Positions 1 to 9,099 are shown, numbered from the stretch's first letter. The stretch is 64,000 bases of DNA from Corynebacterium durum (GCF_030408675.1 NZ_CP047200.1:62001-126000), one strand, 5' to 3'. Translations and numbers: made by a program. The notes: generated by a model from the letters alone, not told the origin.

Positions 1-806
1 CCGCCACCCAGGCCGATGAGGGAGTCTGGAAGCTTCAAACCCATTTTCGTGAGCATCTGCACCGTAATATCGTTCGGGTCCGTCACGACCTGGATATTAT
101 CCGCGCCACCAAAGAACGCAACCGCAAACGTCTTTCCTGCGGCGGCCGGGAACTCCTGGCTCACAGCCGACAGTGTCTGTTCTGTTGAGGCAACAATATT
201 GTCTGCCTCACTTTCCTTCTTGAACAGCTGGCCAACAATCTTGGTTTGGTCCTGCCAGGAATCTAGCTTACCGTCAGCCAGCGCCGGGAGAGTGGGGGCA
301 ACATCCTGCAACTTCTTATAAATTTCCTCGTTGGAAGCCAAAGCACCGGCGAGAATCAGGTCGGGTTCCTGCTGCGCAATCTGTTCCAGCGGGACGTCGC
401 TGGGGTTCATCAGCTTCAGCACATGGGTACTGCCCTCAGGCTCAACCTGCAGCTTGCCTTCCTCCCACGGCATGACCGACTTGGGGAAACCAGCGTAACC
501 AGCAATCGCGGCAGGAGACTCACCCAACGCCAGCATGGCATCCGTGTAGCCCGGAACCAGCGTCACCACCTTCTTGGGTTTGGTGGGTAGCTGAGACTCG
601 CCGTAGACGTGGCTCACTGTGATCGTTTCTCCCGACGCGCCACTACCAGACGAGGAACAAGCCGACAGGCCAGCAACCAGCACGATGCTGGCGACAAACG
701 CCAGCATCATCAGGGCGGTTCGATACAAGGGGCGATGTGAAAGCCCTGCGGGTGAACCCATGGCTAATACGGTCATGCGAGAATGACCAGTGGTGGGATG
801 CGTCAT
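1..806 (-). CDS. Siderophore ABC transporter substrate-binding lipoprotein (C-terminus beyond window)
   Basis: The reading frame runs from an ATG at 806 off the left edge, giving about 268 residues of a FecB/BtuF-type binding protein. A hydrophobic leader ends in a lipobox (LSAC, Cys near residue 50), so the mature protein should be a lipoprotein on the outer face of the cytoplasmic membrane that delivers a ferric siderophore to a permease. The leader is long for this family, and in-frame Met codons at about residues 11, 16 and 33 could be the real start; an AGGAG lies 13 nt before 806. The segment after the Cys (VSHVYGESQLPTKPKKVV, then a TLVPGYTDAMLALG stretch) is typical of the first lobe of the fold. 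It lies 34 nt after the preceding minus-strand gene, so the two are probably co-transcribed. Confidence 0.85.
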   Translation of the reverse strand, partial: MTHPTTGHSRMTVLAMGSPAGLSHRPLYRTALMMLAFVASIVLVAGLSACSSSGSGASGETITVSHVYGESQLPTKPKKVVTLVPGYTDAMLALGESPAAIAGYAGFPKSVMPWEEGKLQVEPEGSTHVLKLMNPSDVPLEQIAQQEPDLILAGALASNEEIYKKLQDVAPTLPALADGKLDSWQDQTKIVGQLFKKESEADNIVASTEQTLSAVSQEFPAAAGKTFAVAFFGGADNIQVVTDPNDITVQMLTKMGLKLPDSLIGLGG

Positions 807-840
807 GGTGTTGAGAATCTCCTGCTATAAGACGTGATGA

Positions 841-1800
841 TTAGTAACAGTTGACCCACGCTGCTGAAGCGAGGTTACAGACTGTGGATTTTTGCAGCTT
901 CCATTCGCCATCCACGTACTGGAAACCGGAATTGGGGTAGGTCCATTCGCCCCAACCAGCTGGCCAGATGATAGTCATGGTCGCGGTGGCGGTGTCGCCC
1001 GTGACTACGACGTCGCGGACATCAAACTTCACAATGTCACCCATGGCTTCCATGCCGGGGGGAGGGGCCATCCTGGACCGCACAGCAGCAACCTGCTCTA
1101 GGGTGCCTGCGGTGACGGGACCGTCGACCGTGCGCTTAGCTAACTCTGCGCCAGGAACACCAGGCTGGGCTGCGGCCATGGTGGTTTGCAGCAGTAGATC
1201 GGCGGAAGGCATCGGGGCTGAAGCTGCTGGGGCCGGCGCTGCGGGGGCTGCCGGAGCTGCCTGCTGGGGTGCAGCTTGCTGTGCCGGAGCAGCGGCTTGC
1301 GGTGCTGCGGCTGCCGGAGCTGCCTGTCCTTGTGCAGCGCCGCCAGCACTGGCCGCACCCGGCTGAGCCGCGCCTGCCTGAGCTCCGCCCGCTTGAGCCT
1401 GCGCGCCAGGCTGACCCGGCTGGGCTGCGGCGGCACCGGGCTGACCCGGCTGTGCACCTTGAACTGCACCCGACTGATTTGTTGCTCCCGCAGAGCCCTG
1501 AAGGGCATATGATTGCGGTTCCTTCAGGGCTGCGACAAGCTGCGCGGTGCGTTCTTCGCTCCGGGTGGTGGATTCTAAAATATAAAATACTGTTGCCCCA
1601 GCAGTCACTGCTGAGGCTAGTGCAACGATCAACGCTGCAGCGGCGATCACGCCGAATCCTTTACCCATCCGCGTGTCCGTCACTTCCGGTTCATATTCTT
1701 CATATTCTTCTTCTGCTTCTACGGGTTCTACAGGTGCCGTAGCTTCGTCGGTGGGTTCGGTGGGGGGGTCTTCTTGGGTTCTGGCTTCGGCCAGTGTCAT
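841..1800 (-). CDS. Membrane-anchored Ala/Gln/Pro-rich protein with MTB12-like C-terminal domain
   Basis: The 319-residue protein has an acidic cytoplasmic N-terminus (residues 1-45, rich in Glu and Pro), one membrane segment at about 49-74, a low-complexity Ala/Gln/Pro/Gly region at about 102-195, and a compact C-terminal domain that ends in two Cys residues. The C-terminal pattern (a WPAGWGEWTY stretch followed by YVDGEWKLQKSTVC) resembles the secreted MTB12/CFP-2-like domain of mycolata; this is a resemblance by eye. The start is supported by AGGAGG 7 nt upstream. Because it precedes a siderophore-binding lipoprotein in the same direction, a role at the cell surface in iron uptake is possible but unproven. 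Overlapping frames in the low-complexity region are compositional shadows. Confidence 0.75.
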   Translation of the reverse strand: MTLAEARTQEDPPTEPTDEATAPVEPVEAEEEYEEYEPEVTDTRMGKGFGVIAAAALIVALASAVTAGATVFYILESTTRSEERTAQLVAALKEPQSYALQGSAGATNQSGAVQGAQPGQPGAAAAQPGQPGAQAQAGGAQAGAAQPGAASAGGAAQGQAAPAAAAPQAAAPAQQAAPQQAAPAAPAAPAPAASAPMPSADLLLQTTMAAAQPGVPGAELAKRTVDGPVTAGTLEQVAAVRSRMAPPPGMEAMGDIVKFDVRDVVVTGDTATATMTIIWPAGWGEWTYPNSGFQYVDGEWKLQKSTVCNLASAAWVNCY

Positions 1801-1904
1801 GACCTTCCTCCTGACGCGTTTGCGTGTTATGGAAATTACTTCTGTTATTTGGCCATAGCCCTTAAGCTGCGTCAGCCATTATGCTGCGCCAAATATTGTG
1901 GACG

Positions 1905-1933
1905 ATTGTTGCATACTAAAAAAAGGCCGTCAA
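1905..1933 (-). promoter_or_regulatory. Candidate sigma-70 promoter for the 841-1800 gene
   Basis: On the minus strand TTGACG (1928-1933) is followed after 17 nt by AACAAT (1905-1910), about 105 nt before the start at 1800. The -35 is good and the -10 weak. Confidence 0.4.
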
Positions 1934-1948
1934 GGGTATCCTTACCTC

Positions 1949-1965
1949 AGTTTGTTGAACAAACT
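1949..1965. promoter_or_regulatory. 17-bp perfect palindrome, possible operator
   Basis: AGTTTGTT and AACAAACT are perfect inverted arms around a single G. The site lies just upstream of the candidate minus-strand promoter at 1905-1933 and about 105 bp before the DtxR-like box at 2071. It does not match the DtxR consensus, so another regulator is implied. The rest of the 480-bp gap from 1801 to 2280 contains the DtxR box, a 12-bp palindrome AACATTAATGTT (2127-2138) and no convincing gene. Confidence 0.4.
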
Positions 1966-2064
1966 TGCACGGTTCAGATGGCTGTTTCCTCAACAAAGAA
2001 CTAGTGTCTCCACATGCCTTCGATTTATCGCCTCTGACATGCCAATAGTCATTTCTTCTCACTA

Positions 2065-2089
2065 TATAGTTTAGGTGAGCCTTGCTTTG
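2065..2089 (+). promoter_or_regulatory. DtxR-like iron box overlapping the mbtH promoter
   Basis: TATAGT at 2065-2070 is a good -10 and is directly followed by TTAGGTGAGCCTTGCTTTG (2071-2089), which fits the degenerate DtxR consensus at about 15 of 19 positions. Binding of Fe-DtxR here would block transcription toward mbtH. The resulting leader before mbtH would be about 200 nt. Confidence 0.6.
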
Positions 2090-2280
2090 TGGGTATCCTG
2101 GAGACGCGGCCGACACGTGATGAATAAACATTAATGTTGCGGTGCGGCTAGGCGGCAACTATGCGTCGCGCCTTGGGCCGCGCTGATCTTATATCCACGG
2201 CGGCAGCTCAGCGCCTGATGCGAACACAAGTAGTGAACGCGAATGAATAATGACACGGCACCATAACAAGGAGCGAACAT

Positions 2281-2511
2281 ATGAGCCAACCGACCAATCC
2301 CTTTGATGATGACAATGGACGCTTCTACGTTCTTCGAAACAAAGAGGAACAGCATTCACTGTGGCCCACATTCGCCGCCGTCCCCGACGGTTGGGATGTG
2401 GTGTTTGGGGAGGCAAGCCGCGCAGAATGCCTGGACTATGTGAACGAAAACTGGACTGACATTCTGCCGCTGTCAGCGAGGAAAGCCGTTGCGGAAGCAC
2501 GTGGCGAATAA
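2281..2511 (+). CDS. mbtH: MbtH-like NRPS accessory protein
   Basis: The 76-residue protein has the whole MbtH signature: N-x-E-x-Q-x-S-x-W-P near residues 20-29, a PDGW turn, and a C-L-x-Y-V-x-x-x-W-T-D stretch near 51-61. MbtH proteins bind and activate adenylation domains of nonribosomal peptide synthetases, here presumably those making the siderophore. AAGGAG lies 7 nt before the ATG. No NRPS gene is in the window, so its partner is encoded elsewhere. The gene follows a DtxR-like box and is 2 nt from the hydrolase gene, which argues for an iron-repressed two-gene operon. Confidence 0.95.
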   Translation: MSQPTNPFDDDNGRFYVLRNKEEQHSLWPTFAAVPDGWDVVFGEASRAECLDYVNENWTDILPLSARKAVAEARGE

Positions 2512-2513
2512 TA

Positions 2514-3308
2514 ATGGCCGCAGATCTTGGCCTGAACATCACAGGTGAGGGCACGCCTATCGTCATGGTGATGGGCCGGAACGCCTCTGGCCGGGTATGG
2601 GATGCCCACCAAGTCCCAGGGCTGGTGGCTCGGGGGTGGCGGGTAGCCACGTTTGATAACCGCGGCAGCGGCGGCAACATCGACCCCAACCAGCAGTTTC
2701 ATTTCAACGACCTGGTCCAAGACGTCCTGACCATCATTGACCAGCACCTCGGCGAACCGGCGTTCCTCGTGGGCACGTCCCTGGGGTCCCGCATCGTTCT
2801 GGAGGCTGCGCGCCAGCGGCCTGACCTGGTGCGGGGCGTCGTTGCTGCGGCCGCCCACGCGCGCCTCACGCCCCTGCAGATTGCACAGTCGAAAGAACTC
2901 GTGGCGGTCACGGATGCTCTGTCTACCGTTGCCCCCGACTACCTCGCCGCGACCACCGCAACGCTCAATTTATCCCCCAGCACCCTGCTTGACGACGCCG
3001 CGTCTGCCGACTGGCTCGCCTTGCTCACCTTCGCGGGGCAAGGATCAACAGTGGGGCTTGCCCAACAAATCGCGGCGGACTGCGGCAGCGATCAGTCGCA
3101 GCACTACCCGCAGATCGCGGTGCCTGTGCTGACGTTGGCATACGCGGATGACCGCGTGATTTTCCCCGAGCAAGTGCGCGATGTCGCCCAGCTCATTCCT
3201 GGGGCGGAGTATGCCGAGTTACCTCGCGCCGGGCATTTTGGTTATCTGGAACGCCCCAACGAGTTCAACGAACTCGTGCATGAGTTTTTTACTCGCACGA
3301 ATTCTTAA
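2514..3308 (+). CDS. Alpha/beta-fold hydrolase co-transcribed with mbtH
   Basis: The 264-residue protein is a single-domain alpha/beta hydrolase with the nucleophile elbow GTSLG (Ser89), a likely acid in the YADD turn (Asp212 or 213) and catalytic His241 in AGHFGYLE. The oxyanion region (MGRNASG) follows strand 3. There is no signal peptide, so it acts in the cytoplasm. It begins 2 nt after mbtH and shares its iron-regulated promoter, so a role as a siderophore esterase or editing thioesterase is an attractive inference. Sequence alone does not identify the substrate. Its end overlaps the convergent irtB gene by 4 nt. Confidence 0.85.
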   Translation: MAADLGLNITGEGTPIVMVMGRNASGRVWDAHQVPGLVARGWRVATFDNRGSGGNIDPNQQFHFNDLVQDVLTIIDQHLGEPAFLVGTSLGSRIVLEAARQRPDLVRGVVAAAAHARLTPLQIAQSKELVAVTDALSTVAPDYLAATTATLNLSPSTLLDDAASADWLALLTFAGQGSTVGLAQQIAADCGSDQSQHYPQIAVPVLTLAYADDRVIFPEQVRDVAQLIPGAEYAELPRAGHFGYLERPNEFNELVHEFFTRTNS

Positions 3309-5017
3309 ACAGTCCACTGCTCAACGTCTTGCCAGCGGTGCCACAGGTGGGTGAACAACCCGCCTTTGTCAATGAGTTCGCTGACGGTGCCGTTTTCGGC
3401 AATGGCACCGTCTTTGAGCACCACAACAGTGTCGGCGATGGATACCAACGCGGGGCGGTGCGTCACAATCACCATGGTGCGGTGACCCCGCAGCCTGCCC
3501 AGGGCATCAACAATTGCTTGTTCATTGGTGGCGTCCAGGGCGGATGTTGCCTCATCGACCAGCAACAAGCCGGTGTTTTTGGCCAGCGCCCGAGCGAGTC
3601 CAACACGTTGACGCTCGCCGCCGGACAACGTGCTCCCGCCTTCGCCGACGGTGGAATCCCAGCCGTGTGGCAGCTTGTCAAGAATGTCAACAAGCTGCAC
3701 CTGATCGGCAATGCTGTCTAAATCAGCGTTGGCATCGGCTGCGGTGACGTTGTCGCGGAGTGTGCCTTGACGGAGCTCTGTCGCTTGGAACATCACAGAG
3801 GTATGTGCCAGGCGATTGGGTGCGTCCAAGACAGTGCCGTTAAAGGCAATGCTGCCAGTGTTGTGTTGCCGAAGCCCCGCGAGAACGTCCAGGAGAGTGG
3901 ATTTTCCAGAGCCGGACTCCCCAACAACAACGGTGATGCTTCCCGCAGGCAGGGCAAGGTTGATGGAATTGATGCCCACAGTGGTGTCGGGGTAGTGGTA
4001 GGTCACGTCGCTGACCTGCACTTCCACCGCCTCAGAGGACGTTCCAGTGGGTGGAATGGAATCGCTGGTGTCGGCGGCGTCGACAAGCGCTCGGATGTCC
4101 CTGAAGGTGCGTTCCATGGAGCTCATGGGTGTGGCCAGGAGCGACAGGGCACCGGAGGCTTCGATGATGCGCAGCAACACGATGATGAGGGCTGCGGCAG
4201 TGGCGCCGGAGATGTCGGAATTGAGGTACAGCATGCCGGTGACCAGTGCGAATGCGAGAAGGCCGAGCTGTGAGGCGATGCTGAACAGCGTCTCACCCGG
4301 GATTTGCCAGAGGAGGAGCCGCAGGCCGCGCTGTCGTGACCCGCGGAGGACGTCGTCAAGGGCGGAACGGCTCACCCCGGCGGTGCGGAGCGTTGGTTGT
4401 GCCCAGGCGAATTCCAGTGTGGCGTCGTTGAGTTCGCGGGTGGCGTCGTCGTAGGCCGCCTCGGAGCGGGCGATCAGGCGCTGAGACCCCACCAGTGCCA
4501 AGGTCAGAAGAACGCCGGTCACGAAGGCCACCATGGCCAGCTTCCACGATATGGTGAGCAGGAAAATGCTGAGCAGTGGGGTAATCAGGATCCCTTGGAT
4601 GAGAGGGAACATCAGGTGCGCAAGCGCAGAGAGGGATTCAGCACCAGCGGTGGACAGTAGTTTTGAAAGTTTTGACGCGGATTCGGAGTGCAGCTGCGAG
4701 ATGTCCATCCCACGGATCGACGCCACCCCGGAAGTTTCAACGGTTTTGAGAATGCGGCACCCCAAGGAAAAACCAATGCGGTGGCTGATGTGGTCAATGC
4801 CCCACCCCAGCGCCACCAGCCCAACCAGCATGCCCACCCAGCGGATTGCGGAGGCGGGAGTATCCGAGAAAAGTCCCTCGAACAGCGGAATCAGCGTCAT
4901 GATGGCCCCGGCCTGCACCGCCGTGGACACGACGCTCAGCGTGAAAAATGAGATGCGGTCGCGTGTGGCTTCGGGGCCGGTGATGGCGGCGAGGTTGGAG
5001 GGGGCGTCGAAAAGCAT
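3305..5017 (-). CDS. irtB: IrtB-like ABC exporter-fold siderophore importer subunit
   Basis: The 570-residue protein has an N-terminal six-helix type IV ABC transmembrane domain (about 30-300) and a C-terminal ATPase with Walker A GESGSGKST, signature LSGGERQRV, Walker B LLLVDEATSAL and the switch His in VTHRP. The length matches mycobacterial IrtB. IrtB pairs with IrtA to import ferric carboxymycobactin-type siderophores across the cytoplasmic membrane. I placed the start at 5017, 4 nt after the irtA stop; the frame stays open upstream to 5257 but that part lies inside irtA and looks like a shadow. The gene is last in the operon N-monooxygenase-irtA-irtB. Confidence 0.9.
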   Translation of the reverse strand: MLFDAPSNLAAITGPEATRDRISFFTLSVVSTAVQAGAIMTLIPLFEGLFSDTPASAIRWVGMLVGLVALGWGIDHISHRIGFSLGCRILKTVETSGVASIRGMDISQLHSESASKLSKLLSTAGAESLSALAHLMFPLIQGILITPLLSIFLLTISWKLAMVAFVTGVLLTLALVGSQRLIARSEAAYDDATRELNDATLEFAWAQPTLRTAGVSRSALDDVLRGSRQRGLRLLLWQIPGETLFSIASQLGLLAFALVTGMLYLNSDISGATAAALIIVLLRIIEASGALSLLATPMSSMERTFRDIRALVDAADTSDSIPPTGTSSEAVEVQVSDVTYHYPDTTVGINSINLALPAGSITVVVGESGSGKSTLLDVLAGLRQHNTGSIAFNGTVLDAPNRLAHTSVMFQATELRQGTLRDNVTAADANADLDSIADQVQLVDILDKLPHGWDSTVGEGGSTLSGGERQRVGLARALAKNTGLLLVDEATSALDATNEQAIVDALGRLRGHRTMVIVTHRPALVSIADTVVVLKDGAIAENGTVSELIDKGGLFTHLWHRWQDVEQWTV

Positions 5018-5021
5018 GGGT

Positions 5022-7634
5022 CTACTTTCTGTGCATGCTGGAGGCAAGGCTGCTGTACAACCCGTTGGTGGTGACCAGTTCATTGTGTGTGCCCTGCTCA
5101 GCGATGTCGCCGTGCTGGAGCACAACAATGCGGTCGGCGTGGGCGATGGTGTGCAGGCGGTGCGCAACAATGATCTTGGTGCGGCCCTCCAGAAGGGCAT
5201 CGAGGCCCTTGCGCACAGCCCATTCGGAATCGGGGTCGGCGGCGGCGGTTGCCTCATCCAGCACTACAACATCCGGGTCACCCAACAATGCCCGGGCGAT
5301 GGCGACGCGCTGGCGCTGGCCACCCGATAGGCTCTTGCGGTCCACGGGCGTGTCGTAGCCGTGGGGGAGGGACATGATGAAGTCGTCAATGTAGGCGGCT
5401 TGGGCTGCGGCCCGAACGTCTTCGCGTGTTGCCTCCGGGTGACCCAGCGCAATGTTGTCAAACAGGGTTCCCTTGATCAGCTGCACGTCCTGCAACACCA
5501 CAGCCACTTTGCGGTGCAGCGTATCTTCTGGGATGTCGCGCAGGTTCACGCCGTCGAGAATGATGGCACCATCCTCGGGGTCCCACAGGCGCGCCAGCAG
5601 GCTTGCAAAGGTGGACTTCCCGGACCCGGACGGCCCCACCAGCGCCGTTGTGGTGCCAGCGGGAATATCAAGGTCGATCTTGTTCAGCGCCCGTGTGCCC
5701 GCCGAATAGGAGAACGAGACGTTCTTCACCGTGATGTTTCCGCAGGTGCGTGCGCTCGCGACCTCAGTTGTGTCGGCAGCGTCTTCCACGCCCGAGGCAG
5801 CATCGCGCTGCGAGCCATCGCTGGATTCGCTGAGTTCCGGTGTGGTGAGCAGCAGCTCCAGGCTCTTTTTCGCGTTGAGACCTTCGCGAATGCCGTTGGC
5901 GGAATAGGAGACGGCCAGCAGGCGATCACCAAAGGACGTTCCCAAGATCAAAAACGGAATGATGTTCTCCGCAGGCATGATGCCACTCACCACAAGACCG
6001 GTCCCTACCAGCAGCAACAACGCCATGATGCTCATCGGTTTGGTCATTTGTGTGGAGTTCAGTTTGGAGTCCAGGGTGCTCCGCTGCCAGGTGATCAGGT
6101 AATCGCCCATTTCTTGCAGTTCACGGGGCAGGTTGACTGTGGCATCGTCGCCAAACACTCGGCTCACGGCCTGCCCGGACACGAACCGTTCCGTATCGCC
6201 GCTGATGGTGGCGTTCCAGCGCAGAATCCGGGCAATTTTTTGCTTATCGGCACTGGCCTGGCGCACCGTGACCACAATGTAGAGCACGATAGGAAGCAGC
6301 AGCACCAGCGCCAACCGCCAATCCACCGTGAACAGGTAAATCAGAATGGCGAGCGGGGTGACTACCGCACCCACCATGTCCGGCACCGCGTGCGTAATCA
6401 AATAATGCAACGAAGACACATTGTCCTGCACCAACGTCTTCACTTCTGCGGACCGGCGGTCCTTAAACCAGCCCAAGGGCAGGCGTGACAGTTTGTGCAG
6501 CAGGCGCTTCCGCAGTGCCGCCGAATAGTTGGCATCGTACACATGCTGCGCGAACAGCAACACTGCCGTCCCCAACGTATTGAAGCCCAGGATGCCGACC
6601 CCCACAAGCCCCACCTGAATCAGCTCGTCCTGGTTCGCACCCCGCACCAGGCGCTGCGCGAGCTCAGAAAACAGAATAAACGGCACAATGTAGGTGATGG
6701 ACAGCAGCGCCTGTGCCAGCCCACTGATAATCAACGCTACCCGCGCCGGGCGCAGCACCGAAACGGCAGCTTTATCGCTGGTCGCCGTATCGCTTGTCGA
6801 CGCCGCGACCGGTGCCGTAGTCTGCTCCGTTGCTGCTGCATCCGCAGTATCTGCGCCTGAGTTGTCGGCTGTGGTGTCAGGTTCAACATCAACCTGTTTG
6901 CCCATGGCTCGGCCTTCAATCCAGTACGCCTGGGAATGCAAGGTTGCGCGATTGTGGCCAAAATTCAGTTCCAGATGCGATTTGACCAGCCGGGTTGCCG
7001 TGCTTTCGGCGGCGACCCAACAGCGCCACCCGTGAACGTCGTGGCCTTCGAGGGCGTCAACAAGCGCGCGGGCGTCGTGACGCGTGGGTATCCAGCGGAC
7101 GGTGATGTCGGGGTGGTCAGGGAAGGACAGCTGAGTATCGTCGTCACGGAATTGTTCCATGACAACCTGGATGGGTGCACCGGTGGGCAGCGTGCCGATG
7201 ATGGCGTTGATTGCGGGCCACGATGCTGCGTCGCCGACAAACAGGTAGCCGCGCGGCGGTTGGTCGTCGGGAGTAAAGCCGTCCCCACCGAATCGCTGCA
7301 TGGTGAGTTCATCCCCCGCGCGGGCGCGCACAGCCCACGAGGATGCCGGGCCGCTGGGGGTGTGAATAAGAAACGCGATGGAAAAGACTCCAGTGGTGGG
7401 GTCGGCGTGGAGGAGGGTGTAACAGCGCTGATGAAGTTTTCCCTGGCCCTCATGGTCAGGGAACCATACGCGCACCCACGAGGCGGGAAGCTCCCCGTCG
7501 CTGTTCAGTAACGTGTCGGAATGAAACGTAATGTGTACAACGTGCTGCGTGAGCCATTCGGACTCGATGACGGTTGCGGTGTGCTCCTCAACGCGCATGG
7601 CGCGGAGCATGGCTCCCTGAAAGCCTTTCCCCAT
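5022..7634 (-). CDS. irtA: IrtA-like siderophore importer with fused siderophore-interacting reductase domain
   Basis: The 870-residue protein fuses an N-terminal FAD-binding siderophore-interacting domain (about 1-250, with an RCYTLL flavin motif) to an ABC transmembrane domain (about 290-560) and an ATPase (about 620-870; GPSGSGKST, LSGGQRQRV, VVVLDEATAAA). This order and length are diagnostic of mycobacterial IrtA, whose cytosolic reductase domain reduces the iron of the imported siderophore. The N-terminus MGKGFQGAMLR closely resembles the start of the mycobacterial protein. The start at 7634 has AGGAGGA 9 nt upstream; the frame continues to 7697 without support. A low-complexity Ala/Thr/Asp linker joins the two halves near residues 262-295. 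Confidence 0.93.
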   Translation of the reverse strand: MGKGFQGAMLRAMRVEEHTATVIESEWLTQHVVHITFHSDTLLNSDGELPASWVRVWFPDHEGQGKLHQRCYTLLHADPTTGVFSIAFLIHTPSGPASSWAVRARAGDELTMQRFGGDGFTPDDQPPRGYLFVGDAASWPAINAIIGTLPTGAPIQVVMEQFRDDDTQLSFPDHPDITVRWIPTRHDARALVDALEGHDVHGWRCWVAAESTATRLVKSHLELNFGHNRATLHSQAYWIEGRAMGKQVDVEPDTTADNSGADTADAAATEQTTAPVAASTSDTATSDKAAVSVLRPARVALIISGLAQALLSITYIVPFILFSELAQRLVRGANQDELIQVGLVGVGILGFNTLGTAVLLFAQHVYDANYSAALRKRLLHKLSRLPLGWFKDRRSAEVKTLVQDNVSSLHYLITHAVPDMVGAVVTPLAILIYLFTVDWRLALVLLLPIVLYIVVTVRQASADKQKIARILRWNATISGDTERFVSGQAVSRVFGDDATVNLPRELQEMGDYLITWQRSTLDSKLNSTQMTKPMSIMALLLLVGTGLVVSGIMPAENIIPFLILGTSFGDRLLAVSYSANGIREGLNAKKSLELLLTTPELSESSDGSQRDAASGVEDAADTTEVASARTCGNITVKNVSFSYSAGTRALNKIDLDIPAGTTTALVGPSGSGKSTFASLLARLWDPEDGAIILDGVNLRDIPEDTLHRKVAVVLQDVQLIKGTLFDNIALGHPEATREDVRAAAQAAYIDDFIMSLPHGYDTPVDRKSLSGGQRQRVAIARALLGDPDVVVLDEATAAADPDSEWAVRKGLDALLEGRTKIIVAHRLHTIAHADRIVVLQHGDIAEQGTHNELVTTNGLYSSLASSMHRK

Positions 7635-7707
7635 AGCGAGCTTCCTCCTCCTGGGTAGTGTCGTGTCGGTGCCACTGCCCTTAACTGCCGCCCGCATGTG
7701 TGTGGCG

Positions 7708-9069
7708 TTAGGTCACGCGGGTAGATGTGGTGGCGAGGTAGCTTTTCACCGATTCAAGAACTTCACCTGCCCTGATGGATACCAGGGACAACAGTGATGA
7801 ACTGAAACCATGACTATGTTCTACACCACCACACAGGTAAATAGCTGGAGCGGGGGTATCACCAGTAGCTAACCGGTAGTCTCGTTCCACAATGACGCGC
7901 CCATTGTCATCCACGGGTATGTGTGATAAGTCTACAAAAAATTCCCGAGGATCGGATTCATTAAAACCTGTTCCGCAGATGAGCATGTCCGCATTGAGGG
8001 TTTCCGTGGTGCTGTCCATGGAGTTTTCCAACTGAAGCTGCACGCCATCAGGAGTTTCTGCAATCGACGTTACGTATGTGGTGTCGTGAATGAAAAGGCG
8101 TTTCTTTCCATCAAGGCGCTCTTTGTAGGTCAAGCGGAAGAGTTCATTCAGCAGATCTGGATCCACCGCAGTGTAGTTTGTCCCAGCATGGACGGCCCGC
8201 AGACGCTCGCGTTCTTCGACGGGGGCGGCGTGCCACTTGTCCACGGCGTCGGGGTCAAACACTCGGTTGGCAAAGGGTGAATCGTCGCTGGGGGTAAGCC
8301 CATATCGGGTGTGAATCAGGTGGACTTCCGAATCGGGGAACGTAGCGTGCAGGTACTTTGCTATTTCCGCTGCGCTTTGTCCGCCGCCCAACACGGCGAG
8401 TTTTTTGTTCGGAGTGGTGGTGTTGTGTTCCCTGAATTGTTCAAGGAACGGCAGAATGTGCACGCTGTGGGACACTCGATCATTCTCGGTGAGGCCGTCG
8501 GGGAGTGATGGATTCAGTCCCGTGCCTAGGAGAACGGCGCGGGCACGATAGTGCTGGGTGTTGCCGTCTGCGTCGACCGTGTTGACCACGGCGATGTCTC
8601 CATCGGTATCGATGCTGGTTACGCTGGTGCCGTACTGCACGTCAACGGGGACGTTGCGGGCCGCCCACTGGATGTAATCTGCGATTTCCTGGCGGGAGGG
8701 GAAGAACGTTTGCAGATTAATGAAGTCCGTGAGCCGATTGTTTTCAAACAAATAGTTGAAAAAAGTGAAGCGGCTGCGGGGATTGCGCAGTGTGGCTAAG
8801 TCCTTGGGGAAAGCGATCTGCATCACGGCGTCGGGAAGCAGCATGCCCGGGTGCCAGGCGGTGGTGGGGGAGGACTCCAAGAATAGGGCTGTGAGCTGTG
8901 CTTTGTCTGGGTGTGCTTCGTTTTCGTCGGCCAATGCCGCTGCGAATGCGATGTTCGACGGTCCGAAACCAATGCCAATGACATCAAGGGTGTCTGTGCC
9001 ATTGGTTTGGCGAATGTCTTGATGTGATGGCAAGCTATCTGAAGACAAACTAGTGGTAGGCAAGGTCAT
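7708..9069 (-). CDS. L-lysine/L-ornithine N-monooxygenase of siderophore biosynthesis
   Basis: The 453-residue flavoprotein belongs to the IucD/MbtG/SidA family, which N-hydroxylates the side-chain amine of lysine or ornithine to create hydroxamate iron ligands. Visible motifs are the FAD-binding DVIGIGFGPSN near residues 28-38, the substrate/flavin segment FPKDLATLRNPRSRF, the NADPH-binding LGGGQSAAEI, and LICGTGF near the C-terminus. It is the first gene of the minus-strand operon with irtA and irtB and faces the AMP ligase across a 30-bp gap filled by a DtxR-like operator. A perfect TATAAT at 9080-9075 lies 5 nt before the ATG, so the transcript is probably leaderless. Lysine and ornithine specificity cannot be separated by eye. 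Confidence 0.9.
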   Translation of the reverse strand: MTLPTTSLSSDSLPSHQDIRQTNGTDTLDVIGIGFGPSNIAFAAALADENEAHPDKAQLTALFLESSPTTAWHPGMLLPDAVMQIAFPKDLATLRNPRSRFTFFNYLFENNRLTDFINLQTFFPSRQEIADYIQWAARNVPVDVQYGTSVTSIDTDGDIAVVNTVDADGNTQHYRARAVLLGTGLNPSLPDGLTENDRVSHSVHILPFLEQFREHNTTTPNKKLAVLGGGQSAAEIAKYLHATFPDSEVHLIHTRYGLTPSDDSPFANRVFDPDAVDKWHAAPVEERERLRAVHAGTNYTAVDPDLLNELFRLTYKERLDGKKRLFIHDTTYVTSIAETPDGVQLQLENSMDSTTETLNADMLICGTGFNESDPREFFVDLSHIPVDDNGRVIVERDYRLATGDTPAPAIYLCGGVEHSHGFSSSLLSLVSIRAGEVLESVKSYLATTSTRVT

Positions 9070-9074
9070 ATCTA

Positions 9075-9099
9075 ATTATATTAGGTTAGACTTACCTTT
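9075..9099. promoter_or_regulatory. DtxR-like operator over overlapping divergent promoters
   Basis: TTAGGTTAGACTTACCTTT (9081-9099) fits the degenerate DtxR consensus at 17 of 19 positions. The minus-strand -10 TATAAT (9080-9075) and a plus-strand -10 TATATT (9077-9082) overlap each other and abut or overlap the box. One bound repressor would silence both the N-monooxygenase-irtAB operon and the AMP ligase gene when iron is plentiful. Confidence 0.85.

Noticed and set aside
968..1742. Several plus-strand Ala/Cys/Leu-rich frames
   Set aside because: Compositional shadows of the Ala/Gln/Pro low-complexity region coded on the minus strand.
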